The position numbers and the translations under genes are program-made. From Pseudoalteromonas sp. R3 (GTDB lineage Bacteria; Pseudomonadota; Gammaproteobacteria; Enterobacterales; Alteromonadaceae), in the NCBI RefSeq assembly GCF_004014715.1, contig NZ_CP034835.1, forward strand, positions 3,162,001-3,226,000: 64,000 bases of DNA, read 5' to 3'. Position 1 is the first letter of the stretch. Each line of letters starts with the position of its first letter. Below, piece after piece: positions 32,866 to 43,995 of the stretch. The notes beneath the pieces are model-generated. The model was not told the origin of the DNA, ran no database searches, and saw only the letters and a program-made list of their open reading frames with translations.

Positions 32866-34980
32866 TTACTCAGCAGCAGGTGCCGCTTCTGACTCTAATG
32901 CTTCTTTGATGCTCAGACGCACACGACCCTGACGGTCTACTTCCAGTACTTTTACTTTCACTTCCTGACCAACGCTCAGGTGATCAGCTACGTTGTTTAC
33001 GCGCTCTTTGCTGATCTGTGAAATGTGTACCAGACCATCTTTACCAGGCAGTACGTTTACAAATGCACCAAAGTCTACGATGCGGTTTACTTTACCTGTG
33101 TAGATAGTGCCTACTTCCAGCTCAGCAGTCAGTGCTTCGATACGAGCAATCGCTTCTTTCGCACTGTTACCGTTGGTTGCAGCAATCTTAATAGTACCGT
33201 CATCTTCGATTTCGATAGTTGTATCTGTTTCTTCCGTAAGCTGACGGATCACAGCGCCACCTTTACCGATTACATCAGCAATCTTCTTAGGTGGAATGTT
33301 CATGGTGTAGATACGTGGTGCGAACTCAGACAGGTCCTGAGATGGGCTAGCGATTGCCTGGTCCATCACACTCAGGATATGCAGACGTGCTGCTTTTGCC
33401 TGACGCAGTGCAATCTGCATGATTTCTTTGGTGATACCTTCAATCTTGATATCCATCTGAAGTGCAGTTACACCCGCGCTGTTACCCGCTACTTTAAAGT
33501 CCATGTCACCCAGGTGGTCTTCGTCACCCAGGATGTCAGAAAGTACGACAAAATCATCGCCTTCTTTAACCAGACCCATCGCGATACCCGCAACAGATGA
33601 CTTGATTGGTACACCGGCATCCATCAGGGCAAGAGACGTACCACATACAGACGCCATTGAAGAAGAACCGTTTGATTCAGTGATCTCAGAAACCACACGT
33701 ACAGAGTACGGGAATTCTTCAAGCGTTGGCATAACCGCTTGTACACCGCGCTTAGCCAGGTTACCGTGACCAATTTCACGGCGCTTAGGCGAACCGATGA
33801 AACCTGTCTCACCCACACAGAATGGAGGGAAGTTATAGTGCAGCATGAAGTGATGCTTCTGCGTGCCAATCAGGTTGTCCATCATTTGTGAATCGCGCTC
33901 TGTACCTAAAGTAGCAGTAACCAAAGCCTGAGTTTCACCACGCGTGAAGATCGCTGAACCGTGTGTACGTGGCAATACGCCCGTCATCACGTCAAGTGCA
34001 CGAACCATGTCTGGTTCACGGCCATCGATCCGCTTCTCGCCCGCGATGATACGGCCACGTACGATTTTCTTCTCAAGTGAGCTGAACAGCTTAGATACTT
34101 CCTGCTCGTCCAGCGCTTCGCCTTCAGCCAGCTCAGCAGTCAACTTCTCAACCACCTCCGCTTTTGCTTCGCTTAGTGCATCTTTACGAGCAACTTTATC
34201 AGTGATGCGGTAAGCGTCACCTACTTTTTGCTCAGCGATGGCTGCGATTTTGTCAGACAGCTCAACGTTTTTCTCTGGTGCAGTCCAGTCCCAAGCTGGC
34301 TTGCCTGCTTCTGCAGCAAACTCATTCACAGCCTTGATGATAGCCTGTGATTGCTCATGGCCATACACAACCGCACCCAGCATTTCTTCTTCAGTCAGAA
34401 TTTCAGCTTCTGACTCAACCATTAGTACAGCACCTTCGGTACCAGCAACAACCAGGTCAAGTTTACTTTGCTCAAGCTCTGTCACTGACGGGTTCAGTAC
34501 GTACTGACCATCAGTGAAACCAACACGTACGGCACCGATTGGACCATTGAAAGGTACACCAGAAATTGCCAGCGCTGCAGAAGTACCAATCATTGCAACC
34601 ATATCTGGTTGAATTTCAGGGTTTGAAGAAACCACTGTCGCGATAACTTGTACTTCGTTTACAAAGCCGTCCGGGAACAGAGGACGGATTGGACGGTCGA
34701 TCAGACGCGCAATCAGCGTTTCATTGTCTGAAGGACGGCCTTCACGCTTCAGGAAGCCACCAGGGATACGGCCTGCCGCATACATTTTTTCCTGATAGTT
34801 TACTGTCAGAGGGAAAAAGTCCTGACCAGGTGCCGCTTCACGCTTACCTACAACAGTGACTAGTACAGAAGTGTCGCCAATACTGGCCAATACAGCACCG
34901 TCAGCCTGACGCGCAATCGCGCCTGTTTCCAGGGTTACTGTGTGTTGACCAAGTTGGAATTCTTTAATAATTGCTTGCAC
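32866..34980 (-). CDS. pnp: Polyribonucleotide nucleotidyltransferase (PNPase)
   Basis: 3'-5' phosphorolytic exoribonuclease of the degradosome, 704 residues. Two RNase PH-like halves (about 1-210 and 310-545), a KH domain ([20 protein letters not shown], about 552-610) and an S1 domain ([20 protein letters not shown], about 620-690) are all present. It lies downstream of rpsO behind a terminator and a long leader hairpin, the usual autoregulated layout. Confidence 0.98.
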   Translation of the reverse strand: MQAIIKEFQLGQHTVTLETGAIARQADGAVLASIGDTSVLVTVVGKREAAPGQDFFPLTVNYQEKMYAAGRIPGGFLKREGRPSDNETLIARLIDRPIRPLFPDGFVNEVQVIATVVSSNPEIQPDMVAMIGTSAALAISGVPFNGPIGAVRVGFTDGQYVLNPSVTELEQSKLDLVVAGTEGAVLMVESEAEILTEEEMLGAVVYGHEQSQAIIKAVNEFAAEAGKPAWDWTAPEKNVELSDKIAAIAEQKVGDAYRITDKVARKDALSEAKAEVVEKLTAELAEGEALDEQEVSKLFSSLEKKIVRGRIIAGEKRIDGREPDMVRALDVMTGVLPRTHGSAIFTRGETQALVTATLGTERDSQMMDNLIGTQKHHFMLHYNFPPFCVGETGFIGSPKRREIGHGNLAKRGVQAVMPTLEEFPYSVRVVSEITESNGSSSMASVCGTSLALMDAGVPIKSSVAGIAMGLVKEGDDFVVLSDILGDEDHLGDMDFKVAGNSAGVTALQMDIKIEGITKEIMQIALRQAKAARLHILSVMDQAIASPSQDLSEFAPRIYTMNIPPKKIADVIGKGGAVIRQLTEETDTTIEIEDDGTIKIAATNGNSAKEAIARIEALTAELEVGTIYTGKVNRIVDFGAFVNVLPGKDGLVHISQISKERVNNVADHLSVGQEVKVKVLEVDRQGRVRLSIKEALESEAAPAAE

Positions 34981-35009
34981 AAATATATTCCTTACAAAAA
35001 TAACATATA

Positions 35010-35138
35010 AGCGCCAACAACGACCAATTACAGTCTTAAGCGGACTAATGAGGCTAATAACTATTTGATAAAACTGATTAAACCAAACAGAGCTAGATGA
35101 TCCGCTTAAGCACTACAATTGGCTGCAGACTTGGCGCT
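35010..35138 (-). promoter_or_regulatory. pnp leader stem-loop (RNase III/PNPase autoregulation)
   Basis: AGCGCCAA..CCAATT..AGTCTTAAGCGGA at 35010-35045 is complementary, with interruptions, to TCCGCTTAAG..AATTGG..TTGGCGCT at 35101-35138. The long stem sits in the pnp 5' leader, as in E. coli, where RNase III cuts a similar hairpin and PNPase then represses its own mRNA. Function is inferred from position and structure. Confidence 0.75.
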
Positions 35139-35187
35139 GAACCGCCAGAATGGTGGTTCGGGCATAAGTATACTGAGTATATACCCA

Positions 35188-35218
35188 CAAAAAAAGGGGC
35201 GATTTAGCCCCTTTTTTC
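35188..35218 (-). terminator. Terminator between rpsO and pnp
   Basis: Minus strand AAAAAAGGGGC-taaat-CGCCCCTTTTTTT, a strong hairpin with T-run, 35 bases past the rpsO stop. Partial read-through to pnp is usual. Confidence 0.92.
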
Positions 35219-35252
35219 TTATCGGATAAAAATCCGACGAATAATCAAATTC

Positions 35253-35522
35253 TTAGCGACGTAGGCCAAGCTCTTTGATTAGTGCAGAGTAACGCTCTAC
35301 GCTCTTACCTTTAAGGTAGTCAAGCAGGTTACGACGCTGGCTTACTTTACGTAGCAGACCACGACGTGAGTGGAAGTCATGCTTGTGGTTCGCGAAGTGA
35401 CCTTGTAGCTTGTTGATATCAGCAGTTAACAGTGCAACCTGAACTTCAGGAGAACCAGTGTCGCCTTCTGCGCGTGCGAATTTTGCTACGATTTCTGCTT
35501 TTTCTTGATTGCTTAGTGACAT
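35253..35522 (-). CDS. rpsO: 30S ribosomal protein S15
   Basis: 89 residues, [20 protein letters not shown], complete and of standard length. The start is the ATG at 35522; the four upstream in-frame codons (MEFI) are not part of the conserved protein, and the site AGGAG-like GGAGTT precedes the chosen ATG. S15 binds the central domain of 16S rRNA early in 30S assembly. Confidence 0.99.
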   Translation of the reverse strand: MSLSNQEKAEIVAKFARAEGDTGSPEVQVALLTADINKLQGHFANHKHDFHSRRGLLRKVSQRRNLLDYLKGKSVERYSALIKELGLRR

Positions 35523-35627
35523 AATAAACTCCAATTGTTTAAGTAATGCTTCAGCCGATCACTAATTCAGCCAAAGCGACAAAGCGGGCGGCATTGTATC
35601 AGCAAATCCCCCCGCTGACAAAAAATT

Positions 35628-36563
35628 TTATTGTGCGCTGGATAAGGCCCGCTTGGCCTTTAAATGGCCGTGCTGGTTGCGCTCACCAATACCGACAAAA
35701 CGACCATCAGCCACGACTTTCAGTACGCCCTCTGGCAGCTCACCAACCACCACGGTCTGACCGTGGCTGAATGCCACTCCCTGCTCCGCACTGATCTCTA
35801 CCGCCGGTAAATCAACCAGCGCCGTGTCCATCGGGAGTAACAACGCATCGATGTAAGTCGACGGCGGCAAATCTTCCGCTTTGGCCTGCTGAAGTTTTTC
35901 TTCAAGCTCTTCCAGCGTAATCATTTTATCACTCGGATAATGGCCCACTTCAGAGCGATGCAGCATAATGACATGCGCCCCACAGCCAAGCTTCTCGCCC
36001 AAGTCATCCACTATGGTACGAATGTAAGTCCCTTTTGAGACATGCACTGTCATCTGGATCTCTTGCGCCTGCTCGTCGTATTCATCCAAGCTGATCGAAT
36101 AAACGTTGATCTTACGACACTTGCGCGGCACTTCGATGCCCTCACGAGCGTACTTGTATAAAGGTTGACCCTGATACTTTAGCGCCGAATACATGGACGG
36201 ATATTGATCCGACTCACCCAGAAAACTGGCGACGTCCTGCTCTAGCTGCTCGCGAGTAATTTGTACCGGACGTGTTTCAACCACTTCGCCATCAGAATCT
36301 GATGTCGTGGTACGTTCGCCTAGCTTGGCTCTTACCACGTACGTTTTATCTGTGTCCAGCAGGAACTGGGTAAACTTAGTTGCTTCACCAAAGCAGATTG
36401 GCAGCATGCCCGTTGCCAGCGGATCGAGCGCCCCTGTGTGACCCGCTTTTTGCGCAAAGTAAATGCCTTTGGCTTGTTGCAAGGCTTTATTGGAGGAGAT
36501 CCCCTGCGGCTTGTTAAGCAACACAATCCCGTCTATTGGACGGCCTTTACTACGACGTGCCAT
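35628..36563 (-). CDS. truB: tRNA pseudouridine(55) synthase TruB
   Basis: Makes pseudouridine 55 in the T-loop of tRNAs. 311 residues; the catalytic Asp is in GHTGALDPLATGMLP near residue 47, and the C-terminal part is PUA-like. The stop/start junction overlaps rbfA by one base, so translation is probably coupled. Confidence 0.98.
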   Translation of the reverse strand: MARRSKGRPIDGIVLLNKPQGISSNKALQQAKGIYFAQKAGHTGALDPLATGMLPICFGEATKFTQFLLDTDKTYVVRAKLGERTTTSDSDGEVVETRPVQITREQLEQDVASFLGESDQYPSMYSALKYQGQPLYKYAREGIEVPRKCRKINVYSISLDEYDEQAQEIQMTVHVSKGTYIRTIVDDLGEKLGCGAHVIMLHRSEVGHYPSDKMITLEELEEKLQQAKAEDLPPSTYIDALLLPMDTALVDLPAVEISAEQGVAFSHGQTVVVGELPEGVLKVVADGRFVGIGERNQHGHLKAKRALSSAQ

Positions 36564-36982
36564 CAGGCTTCTCCGTCGTCGCTTTTCGTATCAGACTGCG
36601 CTTCGTCACCACGCTTTTCATTGTCTTTGCGGATCACTTCATCAACCAGGTTAGAAATGCGCATGCCTTCCATCAATGAGTTATCCAGCACAAAACGCAG
36701 CTCCGGCATGATCCGCGCGCGGATCCGTTTGCCCAGCAGTGAACGGATATAGCCTGTCGCTTCATTTAAAATCGACAGGTTTTCTTTGGTTTTGTCATCG
36801 TCACCGCCAAGCACAGTGATAAAGACCTTGGCGTAGGACAAGTCGCGCGATACTTCTACAGCCGATACGGTGACCATGCCCAAACGTGGATCTTTAATCT
36901 CACGCTGCAAAATCACGGCAATTTCTTTTTGGATCTGTTGTGCAACACGATCAGTACGAGAAAATTCTCTCATTTTCACCAC
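36563..36982 (-). CDS. rbfA: Ribosome-binding factor A
   Basis: 30S maturation and cold-shock factor, 139 residues. The KH-type core has [19 protein letters not shown] and [20 protein letters not shown]; the acidic C-terminal tail (about 115-139) is variable. It lies between infB and truB. Confidence 0.98.
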   Translation of the reverse strand: MVKMREFSRTDRVAQQIQKEIAVILQREIKDPRLGMVTVSAVEVSRDLSYAKVFITVLGGDDDKTKENLSILNEATGYIRSLLGKRIRARIMPELRFVLDNSLMEGMRISNLVDEVIRKDNEKRGDEAQSDTKSDDGEA

Positions 36983-37044
36983 TTCAATTTAATCATTAAA
37001 ACGGGCAATGCATACACTCGCCCACTAGAGGAAACACAAACACA

Positions 37045-37068
37045 AATGGGGGCTGACGCCCCCATTTC
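37045..37068 (-). terminator. Hairpin between infB and rbfA
   Basis: AAATGGGGGC-gtca-GCCCCCATTT on the minus strand followed by GTGTTTGTG. A strong stem but a poor T-run, so it may attenuate or protect the infB mRNA rather than fully stop transcription. Confidence 0.55.
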
Positions 37069-37088
37069 AAGGTTTAACCCCGATTGGA

Positions 37089-39767
37089 TTACAACGTACG
37101 TTGTACTTCAACGGTTTCGAATACCTCGATTTGGTCACCGACCTTAACGTCATTATAGTTCTTAACGCCGATACCACACTCCATGCCGTTACGAACTTCT
37201 GCCACGTCATCTTTAAAGCGGCGCAGTGATTCAAGCTCACCTTCGTAAATAACAACATTGTCACGCAGTACGCGGATAGGTGCGCTACGTTTAACCACAC
37301 CTTCAGTTACCATACAACCCGCAACAGAGCCGATCTTAGGCGACTTGAACACGTCACGTACTTCAGCCAGACCAATGATCTCTTGCTTGAATTCAGGTGC
37401 CAGCATGCCCGACATTGCCTGCTTCACTTCTTCGATCAGGTCGTAGATTACGCTGTAGTAACGCAAGTCCAGGTTTTCAGCTTCAATCACTTTACGCGCA
37501 GAGGCATCAGCACGAACATTAAAGCCAACGATGATGGCGTTAGACGCGGCTGCCAGGGTTGCGTCAGTTTCGGTGATACCACCTACGCCGCTACCAACGA
37601 TCTTCACTTTAACTTCGTCTGTAGACAGTTTAACCAAAGAATCAGAGATAGCTTCGATTGAACCCTGTACGTCTGCTTTCAGTACCACGTTCACTTCAGA
37701 CACGTCACCTTCAGTCATGTTGGTAAACATGTTTTCAAGCTTCGCTTTTTGCTGACGCGCCAGTTTCACATCACGGAATTTACCCTGACGGTATAGTGCC
37801 ACTTCACGGGCTTTACGCTCGTCTTTAACAACAGTTGCTTCGTCACCCGCAGCTGGTACACCCGACATACCCAGGATTTCAACCGGAATTGAAGGACCTG
37901 CAGTCGTGATGTCTTTACCGTTTTCGTCTTTCATTGCACGAACACGGCCATATTCCAGACCACACAGTACGATATCGCCCTGGTTAAGCTCACCAGACTG
38001 AACCAATACAGTTGCAACCGGACCGCGACCTTTATCAAGACGAGATTCGATAACCACACCTGATGCCATGCCTTTGTGTGCCGCTTTCAGCTCAAGTAGT
38101 TCAGACTGCATCAGGATCGCTTCTAGCAAATCGTCAATGCCCAGGCCAGTTTTCGCTGAGATGTGAACGAACTGCGTATCACCGCCCCACTCTTCAGGAA
38201 TAACGTCCAGCTGTGCCAGTTCGTTTTTAACACGATCCGGGTCAATGCCTTCTTTATCCATTTTGTTTACAGCGATGATAAGAGGTACTTCTGCCGCTTT
38301 GGCGTGTTGTACCGCTTCTTTAGTCTGAGGCATTACACCATCATCAGCCGCAACAACCAGTACTACGATATCAGTCGCTTTGGCACCACGTGCACGCATT
38401 GAGGTAAACGCTGCGTGTCCAGGAGTATCCAGGAAAGTGATCATGCCGCCTTCGGTTTCAACATGGTATGCACCGATGTGCTGAGTAATACCACCGGCCT
38501 CGCCCGCAGCAACCTTCGCTTTACGGATGTAATCCAGTGTTGAAGTTTTACCGTGGTCAACGTGACCCATTACGGTAACAACTGGTGCACGTTGCTCAAG
38601 CGCTTCACTTTCGTTACGCTCGCTCAGTACTTTTTCTTCCAGTTCGTTCTCTTTAACCAGAACAACTTTGTGGCCCATTTCTTCAGCCACAACCTGCGCT
38701 GTTTCCTGATCGATGACTTGGTTAATGGTAACCATTTCACCCATCTTCATCATCGTTTTAACGACTTCAACGCCTTTCACAGCCATACGTGATGCAAGTT
38801 CAGCAACTGTGATGGTCTCGCTGATACGTACTTCCTGCTTCACTTCACTCACTGGCTTCTTGAAGCCATGCTGTAGCGAGGTAGGCGCTTTAAGCTTGCC
38901 TTTTTTACCTTTACCACGCACTGGCTGAGCCACTTTTTCAGCTGGCTTTTTCTTTTTCTTACGACGTGCACTCTTTTCTTCCTGTGCATCTGACTCGTCT
39001 TCTGCTTCACGCGCATAAGTCGACGTCGTAAGGTGGTGATCTGCAGAAGCTTCGCGACGCGCGCGCTCTTCTTCTTCAGCTTTCCAGCGGGCTTCATTCT
39101 CTTCCGCTAAGCGTTTCGCTTCTTCTGCTTTACGCTTGGCTTCTTCTTCTGCTTTCTTTAGGGCAGCTGCTTCTGCTTCTTTGCGCAGACGCTCTGCTTC
39201 TAGTTTCTCTTTCTCTTGTTGGGCGCTATCCACTTCTTCACTCTGCTGTTCTTTCGCTTGACGTTCAGCTTGCGCTGCACGTTTTGCCTCATCTTTAGCC
39301 TTGCGCTCAGCTTCCTCTAATGCCTTACGCTCGGCTTCCTCTTGTGCCTTACGCTCAGCTTCTTCTTTGGCTTTTTGCTCAGCTTCTTGCTGAGCTTTCA
39401 ACTCTGCTTCTTTGCGCGCAGCTTCCTCTGCAGCCAGTCTTTCCTGCTCTTTTTGCTGCTCGATTGCGCTCTTTTTAACGTAAGTGCGCTTTTTACGTAC
39501 CTCGACCTGAACAGACTTTGCTTTGCCGTGAGAGCCTGTAACACTCAGAGTGCTCTTGCTTTTACGTTGCAAAGTCATGCGCTCCGGCCCTTCAGAACCG
39601 GTACCGCCGTGTTGCTTACTCAAATGGTCAAGCAATTGTGCTTTCTCACTTTCAGTAACATGGTCGCCAGTGGCTTTGGTGATCCCTGCATCTGCCAACT
39701 GCTGGAGTAATTTATCAACAGTTGTACCAATGTTTTCGGCTAGTTTCTCTATGCTCACTTCTGCCAT
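37089..39767 (-). CDS. infB: Translation initiation factor IF-2
   Basis: GTPase that places initiator tRNA on the 30S subunit, 892 residues. An N-terminal IF2 domain (1-60) precedes a long Lys/Glu/Ala-rich segment (about 95-270, many KAEEEAERK-type repeats). A second IF2_N domain (about 315-370), then the G domain ([18 protein letters not shown] near 400, [12 protein letters not shown]) and the C1/C2 domains follow. It is part of the metY-rimP-nusA-infB operon. Confidence 0.98.
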   Translation of the reverse strand: MAEVSIEKLAENIGTTVDKLLQQLADAGITKATGDHVTESEKAQLLDHLSKQHGGTGSEGPERMTLQRKSKSTLSVTGSHGKAKSVQVEVRKKRTYVKKSAIEQQKEQERLAAEEAARKEAELKAQQEAEQKAKEEAERKAQEEAERKALEEAERKAKDEAKRAAQAERQAKEQQSEEVDSAQQEKEKLEAERLRKEAEAAALKKAEEEAKRKAEEAKRLAEENEARWKAEEEERARREASADHHLTTSTYAREAEDESDAQEEKSARRKKKKKPAEKVAQPVRGKGKKGKLKAPTSLQHGFKKPVSEVKQEVRISETITVAELASRMAVKGVEVVKTMMKMGEMVTINQVIDQETAQVVAEEMGHKVVLVKENELEEKVLSERNESEALEQRAPVVTVMGHVDHGKTSTLDYIRKAKVAAGEAGGITQHIGAYHVETEGGMITFLDTPGHAAFTSMRARGAKATDIVVLVVAADDGVMPQTKEAVQHAKAAEVPLIIAVNKMDKEGIDPDRVKNELAQLDVIPEEWGGDTQFVHISAKTGLGIDDLLEAILMQSELLELKAAHKGMASGVVIESRLDKGRGPVATVLVQSGELNQGDIVLCGLEYGRVRAMKDENGKDITTAGPSIPVEILGMSGVPAAGDEATVVKDERKAREVALYRQGKFRDVKLARQQKAKLENMFTNMTEGDVSEVNVVLKADVQGSIEAISDSLVKLSTDEVKVKIVGSGVGGITETDATLAAASNAIIVGFNVRADASARKVIEAENLDLRYYSVIYDLIEEVKQAMSGMLAPEFKQEIIGLAEVRDVFKSPKIGSVAGCMVTEGVVKRSAPIRVLRDNVVIYEGELESLRRFKDDVAEVRNGMECGIGVKNYNDVKVGDQIEVFETVEVQRTL

Positions 39768-39796
39768 ATTATGCGTTACCTCCCGTTAATAAACTA

Positions 39797-41296
39797 CTAT
39801 TGCTCACCAAACCAACAAATATTACGTGCGGCCATGATCAAGTCACCCGCTTGTTGTTCAGATAATTCAGTGATTTCGACTAATTCGTCAATGCCCTGCT
39901 CAGCCAGATCTTCTAGCGTGATCACCCCTTTGCTGGCCATAACAAACGCCAGGTGGCGGTCCAGACCTTCAAGGTTAAGCAAATCTTCTGCAGGCTCTGC
40001 GCCTTCCAGGCTTTCTTCGTCACGCAACGCTTTCGTTGTCAATGCGTCTTTCGCACGCTTACGCAGTTCTTCTACTGTGTCTTCGTCCAGACCATCGATT
40101 TCAAGGAACTCAGCTACTGGCACGTAAGCTACTTCCTCTAACGTTGAGAAACCTTCGTTGATCAGTAACGTGGCAAAGTCATCGTCAATGTCCAGCGCTT
40201 CGGTGAACAGATTGATAAGCTTATCAGACTCTTCTGCGCTCTTGCGCTCCATGTCTTCCACTGTCATCACGTTTAGTTCCCAACCTGTCAACTGGCTGGC
40301 AAGACGAACGTTCTGACCGTTACGGCCAATCGCCTGAGCCAGATTGTCTGCTTCTACTGCAATTTCCATCGTACGGGTGTCTTCATCCATTACGATCGAT
40401 GCAACTTCTGCAGGCGCCATGGCGTTAATAACAAACTGAGCCGGGTTGTCATCATACAATACGATATCAACACGCTCGCCACCTAGCTCGGTAGACACAG
40501 CCTGCACACGCGCACCACGCATACCCACACACGCGCCCACAGGGTCGATGCGTTTGTCATTTGATTTTACCGCAATTTTGGCGCGTGAGCCTGGATCACG
40601 TGCAGCACCTTTGAGCTCGATCATCTCTTCGCCGATTTCAGGTACTTCAATGCGGAATAGTTCCATCAGCATTTCAGGTTTAGAACGCGTTACAAACAGC
40701 TGCGCACCGCGCGCTTCAGGCTTAACCGCATACAGCAGACCACGTACGCGGTCACCTGGACGGAAGCTTTCACGCGGTAGCATATCTTCGCGGTAAATAA
40801 CGGCTTCAGCGTTATTACCCAAATCAAGTACAACCGTGTCGCGTGATGCTTTTTTGACCACACCTGTAACCAGCTCACCTTCCTGATCTTTGTAAGCGTC
40901 AACAATCAGTGCACGTTCAGCTTCACGTACCTTTTGAACGATGACCTGCTTGGCCATCTGAGTCGTGATACGGTCGAACTGGATAGATTCGATTTGCTCT
41001 TCAACAAAGTCACCAAGCTGGATTTCTGGTTCTTCAACCTGTGCCGCTTCAAAAGTGATCTCTGCGTAAGGGTTTTCCAAAGAGCCATCTTCTTGTGGGT
41101 TTACCACCATCCAACGACGGAAAGTGTCATACTCACCAGTCTTACGGTCGATAGAAACGCGTACTTCGATCTCACCATCATGTTTCTTTTTGGTGGCCGT
41201 CGCTAGTGCGAACTCTAATGCTTCAAAAATCTTTTCTCTTGGGACTGCTTTTTCATTGGAAACAGCTTCTGCAACCAATAATATTTCTTTTGCCAT
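39797..41296 (-). CDS. nusA: Transcription elongation/antitermination factor NusA
   Basis: 499 residues: N-terminal RNA polymerase-binding domain (1-130), S1 (about 135-200, [20 protein letters not shown]), two KH domains (about 230-345) and two acidic C-terminal repeats (about 365-495). It acts in pausing, termination and rRNA antitermination; the boxA sites of the rRNA operon in this window are targets of the same machinery. Confidence 0.98.
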   Translation of the reverse strand: MAKEILLVAEAVSNEKAVPREKIFEALEFALATATKKKHDGEIEVRVSIDRKTGEYDTFRRWMVVNPQEDGSLENPYAEITFEAAQVEEPEIQLGDFVEEQIESIQFDRITTQMAKQVIVQKVREAERALIVDAYKDQEGELVTGVVKKASRDTVVLDLGNNAEAVIYREDMLPRESFRPGDRVRGLLYAVKPEARGAQLFVTRSKPEMLMELFRIEVPEIGEEMIELKGAARDPGSRAKIAVKSNDKRIDPVGACVGMRGARVQAVSTELGGERVDIVLYDDNPAQFVINAMAPAEVASIVMDEDTRTMEIAVEADNLAQAIGRNGQNVRLASQLTGWELNVMTVEDMERKSAEESDKLINLFTEALDIDDDFATLLINEGFSTLEEVAYVPVAEFLEIDGLDEDTVEELRKRAKDALTTKALRDEESLEGAEPAEDLLNLEGLDRHLAFVMASKGVITLEDLAEQGIDELVEITELSEQQAGDLIMAARNICWFGEQ

Positions 41297-41336
41297 AAGT
41301 ATTGCCTCGCTTGCCCTTTTTCCTTCGCACCTAATT

Positions 41337-41792
41337 TTAAAATTTTGCGATCATGTTCGCGCGCTCGATGTTGCTGAGCATAAGGTGATGCTCCTGACCA
41401 TCGACGGTTAGCGTGATCATATCGCCATTAACTGCAATTAAGTCGCCTTTAAAGTTACGGCGACCTTCCTGTGGAAGCTTTGTACGCAAGCGCACTTCTT
41501 CGCCCACTGCTTGCTCATAATGAGCTTGTTTGAATAATGGTCTGTCTACACCAGGTGAAGACACTTCCAGGTTGTATTCATTTGTAATGGGGTCCTCGAC
41601 ATCCAGAATAGCACTGACCTGACGGCTCACATCTGCACAATTATCTACATTGATGCCATTCTCATGGTCAATATAGATGCGCAGAGTCGAATGACGACCG
41701 GCTTGCATCACTTCCAGACCGAGCAACTCGAAGCCACAGGCTTCAACAGCCGGCTCTAACATAGTCGTTAATTCTTGCTCGAGTTTTGTCAC
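41337..41792 (-). CDS. rimP: Ribosome maturation factor RimP
   Basis: 151 residues, needed for 30S maturation. The start is a GTG at 41792 with GGAGG seven bases upstream. Motifs [18 protein letters not shown] and [15 protein letters not shown] are diagnostic. It precedes nusA by about 40 bases. Confidence 0.97.
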   Translation of the reverse strand: MTKLEQELTTMLEPAVEACGFELLGLEVMQAGRHSTLRIYIDHENGINVDNCADVSRQVSAILDVEDPITNEYNLEVSSPGVDRPLFKQAHYEQAVGEEVRLRTKLPQEGRRNFKGDLIAVNGDMITLTVDGQEHHLMLSNIERANMIAKF

Positions 41793-41811
41793 AAATTACC
41801 TCCATACAAAC

Positions 41812-41833
41812 AAAAAAAGGGCTCAAAAGCCCT
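41812..41833 (-). terminator. Terminator between metY and rimP
   Basis: Minus strand AGGGCT-tttg-AGCCCT followed by T7. It sits just before the rimP ribosome site, so rimP-nusA-infB expression must come from read-through or a promoter overlapping this stretch. Confidence 0.8.
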
Positions 41834-41890
41834 AATGATTCAGCTGTTTGCTTCTGGGCTGGGCTCTATTGCTTAGCTCCAGATACAACA

Positions 41891-41913
41891 ACGCCCCGAA
41901 CCAAGCGGGGCGT
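41891..41913 (-). terminator. Second hairpin between metY and rimP
   Basis: ACGCCCCG-cttggtt-CGGGGCGT on the minus strand followed by TGTTGT. A strong GC stem upstream of the T7 terminator. Further out, 41978-41993 is a perfect AT-rich palindrome (TTAAGCATATGCTTAA) and 42001-42020 another hairpin (GCGCATT...AATGCGC). Confidence 0.55.
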
Positions 41914-41946
41914 CACACCAAAAACAAACTGTGTGGCCAGTGGCCG

Positions 41947-41960
41947 AGCTTGGTTGCGGG
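41947..41960 (-). repeat. Duplicate of the metY 3' end (tRNA remnant)
   Basis: The 14-base sequence AGCTTGGTTGCGGG occurs here and again at the 3' end of metY (42049-42062, one base to the left of the stem AAGCTTGG). The tRNA-derived CCCGCAACCA is followed in both by AAGCT, suggesting a former tandem tRNA copy now deleted down to its end. Confidence 0.5.
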
Positions 41961-42052
41961 CTGTATCAGCCTAAATTAAGCATATGCTTAAACGCAAAAC
42001 GCGCATTACGATGAATGCGCGAACTGTAAGAAATGAAGTCATTTCTTAAGCT

Positions 42053-42129
<77 letters not shown>

Positions 42130-42163
42130 TCAACGTGCAGTCTGGCTGCATCAACTGGCGTGT

Positions 42164-42192
42164 ATTATAGAGAGAGTTGCATAAATACGCAA
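42164..42192 (-). promoter_or_regulatory. Sigma-70 promoter of metY
   Basis: Minus strand TTGCGT-N17-TATAAT, about 35 bases upstream of the tRNA 5' end. The rest of 42193-42464 is AT-rich and shows no gene; it should hold the promoter of the divergent carbonic anhydrase gene. Confidence 0.85.
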
Positions 42193-42464
42193 CCTTAGAT
42201 ACCGCCTTTAACCAAAATGGTACGATAATGTTCTGCCTTAAGCGACTCTCAGAACGACACGGCGAAAACATAACGTTCACACATCGAATATTCGAAATAT
42301 TTTACCATTAAACAAACCAAGATCGAGAATAACGAACAAAAACATCGAAATTAACTTATAAAAAACTAGCCATTCACATTATTTTACCATTTAGCTTGTT
42401 CTTAAAAGTTAAACATCTATACTGGCGGCCCATCGAATTAATATCAATTGATGGAGAACCAGTC

Positions 42465-43244
42465 ATGAAAAAGGTTATTTTATGCGCCTCAATGACAGCG
42501 CTGACAATATTATCTTTTAATACTCTAGCAAACAGTTGCGACGGCTTTGGCCCACAAACCCCACGGGATATTGATCAGCTGCATGGAGAAAATAAGCGGA
42601 TATTTTCACTTGCACCGCCAGCCAGCGACATGAACTTATGTAATATCCATTTTCATAAGAATGCAGAACACAAAGCAAAGGACTTCTCGGTATTTGCAGG
42701 TAACGGTAAGTACGGTGGCTATCAATGTAATGCTACCAGCAGCCTGACCGAAGCTGAATTGCGTGCGCCAAAAGGTAAAGTTTGTAAAAACGTTAAGCCT
42801 GGCGATACCATTGAAGTTCACTGGGTACACAGTTCATGTGATGTTGCGCCCGGAAAAGGATTAGGTTCCTGCCTGAGTAATGAGTGTGCGAACCCAGACC
42901 TGCGCGTCGAAACTCAGGTTTTCCTCGTTGTAAACGATGAAGATGCACTGGACTTCAATGATTTAAGCTATGATGGCAACATAGTCAACGGCTACCATCA
43001 GGCGAAATATATTCCACAAACGACCGGTAAACCGGTTGAGTTTCTGGGTTCTACCACAGGACCCAGCTACAACAATAAGCAGTGTTCACCTCTTCAGGTC
43101 ACCTGGAGTGTCAGACCGGCCTGCGCCAAAGTTGATATTAACAGCCTCGCCAGTTGGTGTGAGGACAACGTATTTGAAGAGGATCACGCCCACGGTGTCA
43201 GACAGTTAGTGACCGATCCTAAGTTACTTTCTCCGATAAAATAA
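42465..43244 (+). CDS. Delta-class carbonic anhydrase, periplasmic
   Basis: 260 residues from the ATG at 42465, preceded by GGAGAACC; the longer frame from 42396 lacks a ribosome site and would bury the signal peptide. The signal peptide (1-23) ends LANS. The mature part has MNLCNIHFHKNAEHKA, and WVHSSCD about 60 residues later; these match the bacterial delta-class carbonic anhydrase-like family, where His and Cys residues form the metal site. Seven or more Cys fit a periplasmic disulfide protein. Predicted to hydrate CO2 in the periplasm; activity is inferred. Confidence 0.8.
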   Translation: MKKVILCASMTALTILSFNTLANSCDGFGPQTPRDIDQLHGENKRIFSLAPPASDMNLCNIHFHKNAEHKAKDFSVFAGNGKYGGYQCNATSSLTEAELRAPKGKVCKNVKPGDTIEVHWVHSSCDVAPGKGLGSCLSNECANPDLRVETQVFLVVNDEDALDFNDLSYDGNIVNGYHQAKYIPQTTGKPVEFLGSTTGPSYNNKQCSPLQVTWSVRPACAKVDINSLASWCEDNVFEEDHAHGVRQLVTDPKLLSPIK

Positions 43245-43518
43245 CATATTGCAGGCTGCCAGCTTCACCATGTGGCGAGCTGGTAGCCACCTTTTGAGCT
43301 TTTTAAACGCAAAACCTGGATAAAGTTTGCGCATCAAATCAAATTCTACCTATACTAAAACTGGTGGCGCTTGCATTACTGAAGTTTAAGCGCATTATGC
43401 CACTATTACTTTTACCCAAGTTACTGTAGCCCTCTCTCCCATCCATAACTGGTAAAGATAGTGAGGCTGCACAATTACTTGAGCAAACGGATTCGCTCTA
43501 ATCGTATGTGGAGCGATT

Positions 43519-43995
43519 ATGAGTATTTCACCTTATCAGTACCAGCTGTTGAACCAGTCTTTCACTACACTTAAGCCTAATTTTCACTGCTTCTGCGTAA
43601 GTTTCTACAATAAACTTAAACATTGCCGGGTTAGTATGACCTTGCCCGAATCAGAACGGCATGTTTTATCTTTGGAGTATCGACTACACGATTTTATGCA
43701 GCAATGCCTGATTAACCTTCCCAGGCAACATGCACTAACCCAGTTTCTTCGCCAACAGAGTATTTTGATTGCTGCGCTGGCACCTTCGGTCAAAGATATC
43801 AGCACTTTCTGCAACAGTTTGCTTGAAGTACTTAAGGTGCACTTGGGTGCACAGTTTACGCTTGCTGTACGCAACGCCTGGAAAAGAGCCCTGCATGTGT
43901 TTGCTAATATCATTAAATCGGAGCTGTTTGGGATCTCCAATGTTGTACAGCTTGATCGGTATCGTAATCAGGCCGCGGCACGCTTGAAAACTTAA
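43519..43995 (+). CDS. Globin-fold protein lacking the proximal histidine
   Basis: 158 residues with GGAG ahead of the ATG. The pattern follows single-domain bacterial globins: FCVSFYNKL (B helix with the Tyr position at 30), LLEVLKVHLGAQFT (G) and VRNAWKRALHVFANII (H, Trp121). An ungapped comparison from memory with Vitreoscilla haemoglobin over the last 60 residues places the proximal (F8) His at Ile84, and no His lies nearby. So it may be a heme-free or altered-ligand globin, perhaps a sensor. Leu/Cys-rich. No neighbour points to its role. Confidence 0.65.
   Translation: MSISPYQYQLLNQSFTTLKPNFHCFCVSFYNKLKHCRVSMTLPESERHVLSLEYRLHDFMQQCLINLPRQHALTQFLRQQSILIAALAPSVKDISTFCNSLLEVLKVHLGAQFTLAVRNAWKRALHVFANIIKSELFGISNVVQLDRYRNQAAARLKT

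Noticed and set aside
33025..33600. 191-codon plus-strand frame opposite pnp
   Set aside because: Antisense to a certain gene, Cys/Phe-rich translation typical of a shadow frame.
37383..39789. Long plus-strand frames opposite infB and nusA
   Set aside because: Shadows of the Lys/Glu/Ala-rich coding sequence on the minus strand; no start signals.
41978..41993. Perfect palindrome TTAAGCATATGCTTAA downstream of metY
   Set aside because: Too AT-rich and short to argue for a regulator site without further copies; noted only as part of the hairpin-rich spacer.
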